Source: Periplaneta americana (lineage: Eukaryota > Arthropoda > Insecta > Blattodea > Blattidae). From it: a DNA stretch of 64,000 nt. Below the pieces are notes generated by a model. The model had not been told where the DNA came from and made no database searches. It saw only the letters and a list, made by a program, of their open reading frames with translations. The position numbers and the translations under genes were made by a program. Below, piece after piece: positions 43,706 through 55,270 of the stretch; the stretch's first letter is position 1, and the number at the start of each line of letters is the position of its first letter. The stretch spans positions 67,431,892 through 67,495,891 of the forward strand of contig NC_091119.1 in NCBI RefSeq assembly GCF_040183065.1, written 5' to 3'.

Positions 43706-44579
43706 TAATTTTATTTTAAGTTTCTCAATCATATGATTTATTATTTATTGCGAATTAATACTTGCTAACACATCTTACTAAAGAAAATATGTTAACATTT
43801 TCACCTACACGGCATCATCGGATATTCAAGTGTTATAACGATATGTAAAACGTAAGTTCAATATAGTATTCACTGTGAAAAACATAACAATAAATTAAAA
43901 TAATTAAAATCATGAGTTATAGGTAGTAAGAGTTGTAAGAGATATGTTTAATTTGACTGATTTGTGTATTGTTTGGTAACTTGCCGAAAATGTAATATGT
44001 AAAAATATGAATATACATAGAAGTCATGTTACACATTTTGTGTTTGTTGAATAGGACTATTAATATAAAAATTGATAAAAATGTAAAATGTTTTACTTAT
44101 GTGTATGTGGTACAATTTTGAATTTTATCCAAGTATTACTGATGTTGTAATTAATATTTACAATGTTGTAATAATGTATGTTTTGTATGTAATACAATTT
44201 GCTTTGTTGGAATCTTCTATGTATGATTGTTCATCAGATTATTCTTGACTTGTATTATGTACGTGTGGGATGAATCAGTATTCATTATATTGAAACGTTT
44301 TGAAGTTTGCCAATTTTGATGTTGATCGTTTTGGATTCGTAATCAGTGTGTACATGCGATGAACTTATGTGAAGATTGACTCATTTGAAAAGATGAAAAC
44401 GTTTGACGTGATTATATTATGTGTATGTGTGTATTGAAGGATATAATGATATGTTCTCGTTGTGGCTTTACTGTGTATAGGCGAAAACGTTCATATATTT
44501 TTTTTAGTAAGATATATTAGCAAGTATTAATTTGTAACAAATGATTAATCATGTGATTGAGAAACTTAAAATAAAATTA
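43706..44579. mobile_element. Long-inverted-repeat element with hammerhead-like motif
   Basis: 874 bp with arms of about 100 bp: TAATTTTATTTTAAGTTTCTC at the left and its complement at 44559-44579. The arms continue with ATTAATACTTGCTAA, ATCTTACTAAA and GTTTTCGCCTA-like blocks with mismatches. On the minus strand the left arm holds CCGATGA (43821-43815), TGCCGTGTAGGT and GAAAATG. The right arm holds GTGTATAGGCGAAAACG on the + strand. The interior is AT-rich without coding. No clear TSD. Palindromic ends with such motifs recall Penelope-like retroelements (inference). Confidence 0.75.
43796..43823 (-). ncRNA. Second hammerhead-core-like motif (candidate)
   Basis: Minus strand: C(C)GATGA - T - GCC - GTGTA - GGT - GAAAATG. 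This is one change from CUGAUGA, a short stem II (GCC/GGT) and GAAAA in place of GAAAC. It has the same extra base between core and stem as the motif at 23499. Probably a decayed copy. Confidence 0.35.
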
Positions 44580-44589
44580 CAAAATCCGC

Positions 44590-46100
44590 ATCACCTTTAC
44601 CACCTGAACTAGTAGCCGTATCCAATATAGGGATGGCGTCTCATACCACAGCATGCTTCTATGTAGTATTATTATGATTGCACCGAGTCCTTCAGTTATT
44701 TATATAAAAGTCACGTCGTTACAATATTAAAACACAGATTATAGTTTACTATTGGGCATAAGTGGCGTTGAATCTCAAAGAAAAATACTGCTTTCTTTTC
44801 AGTGTAGAGCTCCAGTAAGTTACAAGTATCTAAAATAAATATGAGTTCTCATACATTAATTTTTAGATATGGGACCTGAATTATTCCTAAATGGCCAAGG
44901 GATTGCCTTGCTTTCCACAAAAACTGAGACTCCCTGATTCAAACCCGACAAAATTTCTTCGTGTGACTTTCTTCGGAAAGAAAGTAAAGCCAGTTAGCCA
45001 GCATTATAGATTCACGATACGTAAAGGAACCATATGGATGCATATATAACTTACAGTTCAGTCATTTTCGATCATGCTGAAATTAAGTGACTCCAAAGAA
45101 ATTTGTAGTTGTAAGCTTAGTTTTGATAAAAGTAATCTTTATTGGAATATGTCGAACCCATGTGCCTTGGGTCCGGCAGCCACAAGCACTATCACTGTCT
45201 CACAATGGAGCACTAGTATCTTTAATCGAATTGCATAATATATTTTATACACAAATTCATGTTCATTGCTTTGAAATTCTTCCACAATATAATAGGAGGT
45301 GCTTCAAAGCCAAGCCTCAGCTGGGAGCGACCAATTATAGGACATCGCCGTCGATGCCGTCAATCAAGCGGTACATCTATTTCCTGTAGGTATACAGAGC
45401 CACCAGATAGTCACTAGAGGAAGTAAACCGCAGTTAAATGATCGTTAATAGTTATTTATGCAAGAAGTGGATAATATTGATGATTATGGCATGAGTGAAT
45501 GTTTGTCGCACGAACGATAGTGAGTGTCATAATAAGATTATCCACGAGCTGGATACAACACTTTATGGCATCTTAGCATTATAAATTCTAGGAAATAAAT
45601 TACGAAATAATTTGGTATCCATAGCTGACAAAGTCTTCATATGTTCGTATCGATTAGTTGCGCCTGACATTGGCATTGAATAAAGAGAAATGGATGACCT
45701 TGCAGGTATTACAAACTCTAGTTATACCTTAGGTATCAAATTTTATGTTGCAAATGTTCCTTTATTTTGTTAATATAGTTTCTCTGAACCACAGAACTGT
45801 TTTATGTGATATTACAAAAGTGATTCAAAATTGTTAAAGATTGGAAATAAATGATACGTTACCTTCTTTCTGTCTTGCATTTTATTTCTTGTTACGTGGC
45901 GCATAGAAGCGGTAAGCAAGATAGCCAGACGAGTTGCAAGCGTCCCCACCCAAGCGTTCCGGTATTACGTCATATCGTGCTATTATTGGCACGCATGCCA
46001 TAATAAGCCGATTACGCACAATATTGGATGTAGTCTGTTTATAATGCTAGGATGGCATAACATTTATTTCACTATTATAGCGGTTCCGTAAATACTATAA
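44590..46100. other. No recognised feature
   Basis: Mostly AT-rich. A 100-codon + strand open frame at 45087-45389 has no recognised domain. Confidence 0.45.
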
Positions 46101-46103
46101 GTC

Positions 46104-46380
46104 AGTGGTTCTCAAACTTTTTGAAGGCGTGACCCACTTTTGGGCGAGACTTCTGCATGCAACCTCCACTTCCGAACTGATCGCACACTTAACTCCATTC
46201 TAAGAATGTAAATCTCTGTAAAATTGAAAACAACGATTATTTTACTGGAAATTAGTAGATACCACCCAAAGAACAACTAAAATGGAAGAATATAGTACAA
46301 CAATAAAACTAAATATTATATGAACATCATTTAGCCTACTTTGCTGATATTTCAAACACTTTAACACTTTTCGTTTGCCC
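46104..46380 (+). mobile_element. hAT terminal fragment
   Basis: Starts CAGTGGTTCTCAAACTTTTT, a terminus typical of hAT-Charlie-type elements, then GTGACCCAC. No matching right end was found in the window. The MITE at 46390 may have interrupted it. Confidence 0.55.
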
Positions 46381-46547
46381 AGGGTAATACAGAGTGATTA
46401 ACGAGGTTTTACCATCCCTTACTGATCTTATTTCCGAAGACATGCTGAGCAAAAAATGTCATATAAAGATGTTTGCTAATCTCAATATTTTCAGAGTTAC
46501 ACTAATTTCAAATTGTTTGTAAAATACCATTTTTCTTTAGTTTTAAG

Positions 46548-47756
46548 CAGAGGTCTCCAAAAAGCGTATCGTCTTTCGTGCTCTCGATGCTGCCCGCCGA
46601 ACACAGTGTGCTGTAAGATTAGAGAAGGAGAGAGACTAGTACCTCAACAGATGGGAGCGATCAGTGAGGGATCGCGGCAACGGTGTGCTTATGTTTACAA
46701 ATAATCATCAAAAGAATAAGAAATACCATACGTTTGTATATTATTTTGACATACTATGAAGCTGGAGCCCCGTCTGTTGCTATTGACACAAGCCATTGCA
46801 AATTCAACCTCTTCTGGTCTATGGTGCCTTTCAGTGCCTGGAAAAGACCTTCTCCATTTGTATTTTATAATTACATCTAGAAGACATTCAGACATAGTAA
46901 AATGTTCATTAACTACTACGTGAGCTTTGTCATTTCTATCTGTGCTTTCGTCCAATGCAAGTGAGTAAGCTACAAACTGGTTAATTGTGGTTTCGACTTC
47001 AGATTCAATTACATTTACGTTCTTGAAATTCCTTCTCTGAACTGTAATTGGAAACAATTTAATTTTCTTAAACTTTGACTTTGTTCTGGACACAGTATTT
47101 TAGTAACGATTTTACAAATGATGCTTCTGTAAAGGGTTTCATTGATTTTTCAATATTCCAAGCTAGAACATAGTTAGCAAGAAGCTTTTTTTGTGTAAGA
47201 CTGAGGACATGTGTGTGATTTGTGTTTGTATTTTCTTGTTCTATATTTATCATAATATTTGTAGGCCTACGCATTTCACCTAAAATTAAACGAAAAATAT
47301 ATGTTTGTCATGCGGAAATGAGTGTAAACGTATTGTAATATACTGATTCTTATGTATAACCAACAGTTATACAGATAGCCCCAAAATAAATTATTTTCAC
47401 ATGTCCAACATGCCTGTATTTGTATGATATTCTTTGTGAAGAGTCGAGTATTGTCGTCGCATGTTGAATTTTAACACACACTTAAGAATTTTCGAACAAA
47501 TTAAGCATTTCACATTCTCCCCACTAACACAAAAAAATTTCTCTTCCTATTCATCCTTCAATGTACTACGTCTATGATTAGCAGACATTATGAAACGAGG
47601 AACACTCCGACCAACACAATGATAATGGCAGTTCGCCACTGCTCATAAACATTGAATACAGTACAGGCGGGGATGGGTGATGCAGAGCGCGCTCATTACG
47701 TACTGGCTTCGGTTCCGTTCAGGGGCTTACTCGCGAGTAGGCTTTTGAGACGTCTG
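46548..47756 (-). mobile_element. hAT element nested in the MITE, 8-bp TSD
   Basis: 1,209 bp. Ends CAGAGGTCTCCAAAAAGCG and inverted CAGACGTCTCAAAAGCC. The perfect TSD GTTTTAAG is at 46540-46547 and 47757-47764. It contains a minus-strand transposase remnant. The paralogous MITE at 48613 provides the empty site. Confidence 0.93.
46760..47275 (-). pseudogene. hAT transposase remnant (ZBED5/GTF2IRD2-like)
   Basis: Minus strand, two frames. 47275-47068 encodes LLANYVLAWNIEKSMKPFTE and ASFVKSLLKYC. 47093 onward encodes TTINQFVAYSLALDESTDRN, where DESTD includes the first catalytic Asp region of hAT, then MSECLLDVI. It ends in HRPEEVEFAMACVNSNRRG. The second catalytic region and the C-terminus are missing. 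Confidence 0.78.
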
Positions 47757-48399
47757 GTTTTAAGGATAAAACAATATTACAGAAAAAGAATAAACTATTC
47801 AGGAGTATCATTTCTTTAATTACCTAGCATTCTGAAGCTAAAAATGTGTTGTGAATCCATATTTGCTTCGTATATAATTTTTTTTTTTAACTATAAAATT
47901 GCAGTTTTCTTACCACTTATCATAACAATTCTTACAAATCACGTCACTCTTATAAATTCTTCAAGACTATATTAGGATGCATAATTAAACTGTAAAGAGT
48001 CAAGTTCCTAAAGTCGTATGATTTGTAACAATTTTTGTGATATGTGCGTAAGAATAATGTAATTTTTAGGTAATAATTGAAAAACAAAATGTGTACAAAG
48101 GAACTAACAACACTTTTTAGCTTTGGAACACTAGCCAATTAAAGAAATGATACTGTGAATAGTTCAGTCTCTATTTCTAATATTGTTTTACCCTTAAAAC
48201 TAAAGAATAAAAGGTATTTTACTAACAATTTAAAATTAATGTATATCTTCGGAAATCAGCTCCGCAAGTGACGGTAAATCCTCGTGAATCATCCTGTATA
48301 ATGCCTTTTAATTACTCTACGCAGCTGCATTATTATTCCATTAATAAATCCTTTTTTAAGAAAATAAACTCATTAAAAAAGTTGTTGCTCTTGACGAGA

Positions 48400-48600
48400 C
48401 CCAAATGCAATACCTGGATGAATTAGTCAACCATGAATGAATCAACTAATGAATTAATGAACCAATCAGTGAATCAATTAATCAATCAATGAATCCATAG
48501 ATGAATGAAGCAATGAATCGATGAATAAATGAATGAATTAATGAGTCTATGAATGGATCGATGAATGGATTAATGGATGATTGATTGAATTAGTGAGAAA
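48400..48600. repeat. Degenerate GAAT/AATC repeat
   Basis: Long run of imperfect ATGAATNA and AATCAATC words, an old tetranucleotide microsatellite. Confidence 0.8.
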
Positions 48601-48612
48601 TATGTTGAAATA

Positions 48613-48965
48613 CAAGGTGATTCACAAGGATTTACCGTCCTTTATGGAGCTTATTTCTGAAGACATTTTGAGTAAAAAATGTCATAAAAACATAGTTCCT
48701 ATTCTCAATATTTTCAGAGTTACACTAATTTAAAATTGTTTGTAAAATACGTATTTTCATTAGTCTGAAGGTAAAAGAATAATACAAATATAGAATGAAC
48801 CACTCAGAAGTATCATTTCCTTAACTGGCAAGTGTTATGAAGCTAAAAATGTGCTGTGAACTCCTTAGTTGCTTCGTACAAACATCTTTTTCAATTTTTA
48901 ACTAGAAAATTACATTATTCTTACGCACTTATCACAACAATTATTACAAATTACACCACTTCCAC
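48613..48965. mobile_element. Partial copy of the MITE at 46390
   Basis: Starts TA|CAAGGTGATTCACAAGG and follows the first copy through AAAAATGTCAT, ATTTTCAGAGTTACACTAAT and GAAGCTAAAAATGTG, across the point where the first copy carries the hAT insertion. The right end is lost. Confidence 0.85.
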
Positions 48966-49149
48966 CGACTTAATTATTTGCAGTTCAATTTTGCATCCTA
49001 ATTTACAGTATGTGGAGAGTTTACAATACATTTTAAAAAACGTCGTCGTCCGCTTGAGTACACTTGGCCGCACTCTCGTAAACAGCACTCGTTGCTGTAA
49101 TTTTCTATCAAAGCATATACATATTTGAAAAAAATAAGTCTCGTGCTTT

Positions 49150-50500
49150 TTCAAACTTATATGAAGGATCTGGAGTTAATTTTCTTTTTGTAATAATGGA
49201 TACAATTAAAACAAAATCAGTGTATCATAATAGTCTTCTGCCTGGGCTTTTATAATACATCTACTGCAGGGATGAGACGATATTAGCTCCCAATCACGGT
49301 AGAAGAGCTCGACCTTGATCACGAGCGCATAGCGCATGCACTACATGCGTCCTAACGTAGACATCAGGGATGTACATGCATATACATCGAATAAAGGCAT
49401 CAATTATTACAAAACTTGCGTTACTAATTTTCTGGCTATGTAATAGTGCTAATTATTCCATTATTTAATATACATGTACATATATAAACAAATCGCAAAG
49501 GAAAGGGGTTTTAAGAGCAAAAAGAGAAATAGGAAAAGTTGTTTGTAAATCATTTTCTTGTTAAAAGCAATTATTTATTATGTAAATACTTCACTTCATT
49601 GGTTAGGAGAAACTAATAGAGTCTACCTGCTCGACGTGTGTGACCTCTATTACTTTTGAGCATTTGTTTAAAAATAATGACAATATTGATTGAAGTAGAG
49701 ATACGTACGATTTTTAAAACTTCCACAATTTTCAGCCAAAATTTGTGAAAATTAAACTATATAAACAGATCTACAGTACTATAATCTGTACACAACTTGG
49801 TGCGATTAAGTCTAATGGTTTTGAAATTATATATATTTTTTTAAATATATTTTATATTGACATCACTAAAGAGGCTCCTTGCGTCAAAGTTTCAAATATG
49901 TTTAATTCATATTTGTTCAAAAATCTTTAAAATAGTTATGGGAATAAAAATTAATTAGATTTTTGAGTTCAGTCTAAATAGAGAGACACAATAAATTTTT
50001 AAACTGTATGAATTTACCATTACAGCATATTTAATCTAAGTGCAATATGAATATTCCCCGAAGAATACTTAATATTAATATTTCATACAAATCCTCATTA
50101 AATTTTATTTATCAATATTTAATTGACGTCTGTGAGAAGTTTCAGACTAATATGACAATAATTGTTGTGCAAGGAGCTTTTTATTCGGCAAACTGCTTAA
50201 AATTTTGAAATCGAGAAAACAACATTAAAAACAAAAAACAAAAACAAATTAAACTCATGCATATTTGGTCATATATGATTATATGGCTAGATCATTTAAA
50301 ACAATCTCAACTATAATTACGATTATAAAATAAAAAAACGTGGATTTTCTTAATTTTTCAGCATTATTTCTTGTCTGAAACCAATTTCTCTCTTCTCCGG
50401 AATTATGTCTATATCTGTGTTGTGTTCCGTACTGACGTTTGACATTCTTTTTACAAATAGTATAGTATATATTTTTTACTTATTAAACACTGACTTTAGT
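49150..50500. other. No recognised feature
   Basis: Very AT-rich. Short ORFs are without recognisable domains. Confidence 0.5.
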
Positions 50501-50502
50501 TA

Positions 50503-50733
50503 CCGTCAACGCGGGCTACTTGGACCCTTAAGGTGTTACTTGAACCCAGAAGAAAAAAAAAATGTTTACTTACCATTGGAGTAACTTAGGTGAAAATATT
50601 TATACAGATGAAAGTTTGCAGAGAAAAAACCACAACTTTCGACACCAAACTGTTATTTTACATCGACGAAAACATTTTTTTTTCTTCTGGGTTCAAGTAA
50701 CACCTTAAGGGTCCAAGTAGCCCGCGTTGACGG
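50503..50733. mobile_element. MITE, 231 bp, TA target site
   Basis: TIRs of about 67 bp, almost identical: CCGTCAACGCGGGCTACTTG then GACCCTTAAGGTGTTACTTG and AACCCAGAAG followed by an A run. TA flanks at 50501-50502 and 50734-50735. The centre is AT-rich. Near-perfect arms suggest a recent insertion, probably mobilised by a Tc1/mariner-type transposase. Confidence 0.93.
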
Positions 50734-50739
50734 TACTGC

Positions 50740-52225
50740 GGTAGTTTTTTTTGTTAATTCGTTTTAGAGTTGTTTTCAGTGATTGATTTAGTTTTAGTTA
50801 TTTCTGGTTTGATCCCTTATAACATTAATTATTACACCAGCACACATAAATTACTTCACCGCCATGTTAATTATATAAAAACTAAACCTTCTACTTATCA
50901 TTAATACCTGTATTGTAATCTCGCTTGCGATCTCTCATGGTCTGCAACGTTGTATGTGCTGTATACCCTTGTGCTTCAGGCAGAAAAGCTCCGCGCTTAT
51001 AGAGAGAGCTTAAGAAAGCGCGCGCTCAGAATTACTAGTACGAATCGCATCGCTGATCTACTGTATAGTGCTATAAATCTGGCCAGAGCAATGGAGTAAG
51101 GCTATTATGATACACACAGATGCTTAATGTATCACCTGTAAAATGTTGGTTGAAATCACATTAAAATTGACTGAGATTTAGCAACTTTTCTAACGATTTC
51201 TTTTTTCCGCTAAATTTATACAATTTACTGAAACTTTAAAACTTTATTGCCAATATTATGAAATTGCTATATGTCCAAATAGTTTTTTGTGTGTAAGAAA
51301 TAGATTGAGAAAATTATGATACAGTTTGTATTGCTAAAAGAAATTAAAATACGTGTTTAATTAATGAAGAATATATTTTCCAAAGTTAAGTTAAATTTAA
51401 GCAGTAAGGAGAATACTATTAAGCTAAAATTGTTAGGTAAATAAGTAAAACTAAGTCTACATGTGTAATTTTTAACTTCTGCTGTATTGTAGGTTTCAAA
51501 TGTCAATTCAAACATTTCTCAAGAGCTTAGAATTTATGAAATACCCCTCCAGAGATAAAAAAAATACTTTGGTCATATTACCATAACAGCCCTTCTAGCG
51601 TATCATATTAGCCCTAAAAAGTATATCATAATAGTCCTTGTGGCGTATCATAATAGCCTTTCTCGTTCATACACTAATTACTGCTAGAATCATCAAAATT
51701 CACAGCTTTTCTTTAGAGACAAATGAAGCTGACACTCTTCTGAGCAGAACAAAAATTTAAAAATTATTCTATCTTTATTCATTCAAGAGAAATAAGAAAA
51801 GTAAGCGAGTATCACATAAAAGTTTTTTCAAGAAACAAAATTGCCTTCTCTTTTAATGCATTTTATGAGGCTGATAATGATTCTTTTTAATTTTGTTCAA
51901 TATTGTTACTTACAGAGCACAAAATGTATTTCCATAACCGCAGGTTTTAAAATTTTTCAAACTGAGCCTTTGATACCTTTTAAAGTCTATATCAAATTAG
52001 CCCGACTTTTTTTACTGTATTATATTAACTCTACCTGTAAAATTTATTTAGTTCACAAGTCTTATCAGTTTTAACAACCGCATTTCACAGTCGACGGGAT
52101 TGTCGACTTTTTCGTCTGTTGTAAACGAACACTGCAAAACGAGCAACTTTGTAGAACACTGCAGCACAAATCGATTCTATTTCAGGACGCACCTTGTATT
52201 TCAGATTTTTGGCTGTGTTTACTTC
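50740..52225. other. No recognised feature
   Basis: AT-rich. Near 51590-51660 there are repeated phrases of the type GCGTATCATAATAGCC, a possible decayed short repeat. Confidence 0.4.
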
Positions 52226-52227
52226 AT

Positions 52228-52625
52228 AGCCTGCTGGATCGCATCCTATAGCTGCGTAAACTGCCTGCTCAATCAAAGTTATTTTGCCGCTAGGTGGCAG
52301 GCAGTGCCTACCGCTATTAACATTTTTTTTTTATTTATTTGGTGGTGTCAATAAAGACACGTGTCATTACAAGTGCCAGGTCACACGAACCCTTGCCTTA
52401 ACAAGAATATTGCTTAATATAACATGAGTAGGTCTACGTAAATGAAGTGTGACCATCTTCTCAATCAGAAACGGAGACTGGTAAGCTGTATATGTAGGTA
52501 AACTTTCAGAGTCAATGATATCAGTATATGCAAAGTCACTACCTGCACCTAGCGGCTACTCGCGCATAACCGTTGATTGGGCAGGCAGTGTAAGCAGCCA
52601 GGATGTGATCCAGCAGGCAGTGATT
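52228..52625. repeat. Fold-back element with GC-rich arms
   Basis: Left arm about 52228-52313 (GCCTGCTGGATCGCATCC, AAACTGCCTGCTCAATCAA, CGCTAGGTGGCAGG) pairs with right arm about 52540-52622. Inside is a sequence with AAGTGCCAGGTCACACGAAC, whose relative AAGTACCAGGTCGCAAAATG recurs at about 52725, so a second repeat family is nested or adjacent. Confidence 0.75.
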
Positions 52626-52936
52626 TGCTTACTAAAATCAAATACCTTACTATAATAATACCGGACAGCTAGCAGGTTTTTTTTTTGTTTTGTTTTGTTT
52701 TTCTCCCAGAAATGTATATTTATTTAAGTACCAGGTCGCAAAATGGACCCATGCCTTTTACAAGATGTATGTAACATAGTACATGATTCAGTAGCTAGCA
52801 GTTCTGCGCGCGAACGACGCTGGTGGTGCTACTTAGGCGGCCGGTGTGGAGATACTCGTGAAACAAGCTGTAATCAACTGCAATGTATATTGTTGCTGGG
52901 CTAGTTAATAGTTTCACTAATTAGTGCTGTGTTAAA

Positions 52937-53031
52937 ATGTCAGGGTGTATATGTGCTGTTTATAATTGCTACAATTACAGCATTACAAATTGCTCCAAAT
53001 CTTACTTTCGATTTCTGACAGTTCATAAAAC
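52937..53031 (+). CDS. First exon of a THAP-type zinc-finger gene (partial)
   Basis: ATG in a fair context (AAAATGT) opens MSGCICAVYNCYNYSITNCS then KSYFRF, which matches the start of a THAP C2CH DNA-binding domain: C-x4-C followed by an aromatic F-R-F. The frame ends at CATAAAAC|GTGAGT, a good 5' splice site at 53032. The rest of the domain (C-x2-H and AVPTIF-type end) must lie in a later exon, not found in this window. It could be a host THAP gene or a THAP transposon remnant. The piece is short, so confidence is moderate. Confidence 0.5.
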
Positions 53032-53525
53032 GTGAGTGAACAAAATTCTTTAGTAGGCCTAATGTCTTTTCTCTGTGTTGATAGAAAAATAAAAATTACC
53101 TTTTTTTATTTAGGCCTAATAAATGAATAGAAGCTAAAATATATTGGAAATTTTAAGGTTTTAGTAAATTAAGTTTTATTGTTGTCCACATGCCTTTACT
53201 AAATTATTACAAGCATCAGATTACTACAATTTTTATCTTTGCAGTTGTCAGCAATGGGTATATAACGCGTTATTGTAAATTCATTCTTAATGTCAGAATT
53301 AATTTTGTGTCACTAAAGCAAAGAAAAAATTCGCAACAATTAATTACGGAAAATAATATGAAGCATGCAATATTTCTCATAATATACAGCTTTGATATAA
53401 AATAATGTTAAATTAAATACGGCACTATTCAACATTTCTTAAGTGTCTCGTATATTATTCCACACTAGTACCTCAAGTTTTAAACAATAGTCCGATTTCC
53501 GCTATGTTAATATTTGTATTTGTGG

Positions 53526-55149
53526 CAGTGGCGGCTCGTACCTGAAAGTAATAAAAAAGGTAAAAGGTAAAGGTATCCCCGTAACATGCCATGAAGGCAC
53601 CTGAAAATAATAGCGTGCTAAAAATATTTTTAGACTCTCCTAATTTTTTAAGGTGAAATCCATCCGTCGACATTTTGAATCGACTTAGAATTGCCTTTAA
53701 ACACTTTGCTATTTTCAATGTATTCTCTCACTACACTGTCCACACTGCTTATCAGATTAGTAAGACCTATGAACACACCGAGATTATCTGACGTTTCCGT
53801 CTCATCGTGGCCACGTAGCGCTAGTTCAAATTTCCCACAAAATTTAATACAATCAATTATTTTCGATTAAATATATCGATTTTTTCGACTTTCTAATTAT
53901 GTTTCTGTGCTGATTCTTGATAAGCTCTATTAGCTGCGCTGCAATATTTGCGGTGCCAATCGTACAAAGATCAAACGAGTTTATGTTTCTTGCTGTGTGA
54001 ATGTTTCTTTACATATTCATTCAGAGACCAAGATCTTTGACACCTGTCGTAGACATGAATCACCGCTACTAAATAGGAGGCAAGGGAAGCAGAACAGAGC
54101 ATTTCGTATTTCGCATCCACATATCCAGTCACTGTTGTCATAAACTCTTCTGTTACATTTCCTAGTGTACACATAGTTTTTACCATCCTTTACTTTCTGC
54201 ACAATATTGGTGTTGGTCGCCCTAGATTTTTAATTCTAATTTAATCTTCTTTGGCTGCTTGGATAAAGCAGTTTTGAGTAATGAATCGATGGAGTTCATC
54301 ATGATATAACTACAGTATATTTTTGAAACTGTTTATAATCCCAATATTACAGTAAAACCTGTCTCTGGATTAACATACACATTAAACTTACATTATATAT
54401 TTGAATTACACTAGGCACAAAATATAGACAGATACACAGCAGAATATACATTTAAAATGATCACAGTATAAAAGATAATTAATCCCATAAACCTGCACCC
54501 ACTGTTTTGAAAGTGGAAAATAATCCCTATTTTAACGGACTCCCGCGAAAAGGTATGCCAACATAGACCCCGTAACACGTAGATAATAAACTCAAAACTA
54601 TCTGCTGAGATTATATAAAAGTAAACCTGTTTACACAAACGTTCAAAAATGTATTTCAATATTATTATAGGTACGAAAAGCACAAAAAGCAAAAATAAGC
54701 TACATATGTAAAAGTATTTTGTTTATTTCAAAGTTATATCTTTAGCGGTGTCTAGGCACTGCCGAGTAGGCAGCACTGTTCCGTCGACTGCTACGAACCA
54801 AAGAATATAGAAGGGAAGAGAGAAAGTTTCACCAAAACAAAGTGAAGAAGAGAGTACCGCGCTGCACAATAGTGAGCACGGTGTTGTGTGAAAAAGCAGG
54901 ACAAAATATCAAGGAGGGGCGAGGTGAAGTGCTGTTCTGCGCATGAGCAGACACTACTAGCCGGACTAAATTGGGAATTAGCACGTAGAGTAAGGATGGA
55001 TTCCATTGAGTCTATAGCACCAAATTATCGAAAATAGTGAACTATTATAAGTAGAATTTGTATTATGTGCGTTTTTTTAACAATATTATTTCGACGACAA
55101 TTTTATTGCGTGCTACAGCACGTTAGCACGTAGGGAGCAGCCGCCACTG
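53526..55149 (-). mobile_element. hAT element with TTF-type zinc-finger transposase remnant
   Basis: 1,624 bp. Left end CAGTGGCGGCTCGTACC; right end inverted CAGTGGCGGCTGCTCCC. The perfect TSD ATTTGTGG is at 53518-53525 and 55150-55157. The same terminal sequence occurs at 17606 and a variant at 13012. It keeps N-terminal transposase coding on the minus strand. The catalytic and C-terminal parts are deleted. Confidence 0.93.
53700..54235 (-). pseudogene. hAT transposase N-terminal part (TTF-type zinc finger)
   Basis: Minus strand, frames shifting: YTRKCNRRVYDNSDWICGCE then IRNALFCFPCLLFSS, the TTF-type zinc finger (W-x-C-G-C-E...C-x2-C), then KKHSHSKKHKL. After a damaged part comes IDCIKFCGKFELALRGHDET and LGVFIGLTNLISSVDSVVRE then YIENSKVF. 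These blocks follow the N-terminal order of ZMYM/TTF-type hAT transposases. Confidence 0.78.
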
Positions 55150-55270
55150 ATTTGTGGACGTAATTCCACGCCGCTCCGCTAAATGTCAAGTCCGCGATAT
55201 TTCGCACTCAGGTCAATGCTGCTACCCAACAGCTGTCCGGTATTATAATACTAAGGTATTTGCTAAAATG

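Larger units (their letters stand above)
46390..48296. mobile_element. MITE with TA target site, interrupted by a hAT element
   Basis: Ends CAGAGTGATTAACGAGG and inverted CAGGATGATTCACGAGG, both continuing TTTACC and reaching ATTTCCGAAGA about 50 bp in. TA flanks at 46388-46389 and 48297-48298. Without the 1,209-bp hAT element and one TSD the element is about 690 bp. A second, uninterrupted copy begins at 48613. Confidence 0.88.
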
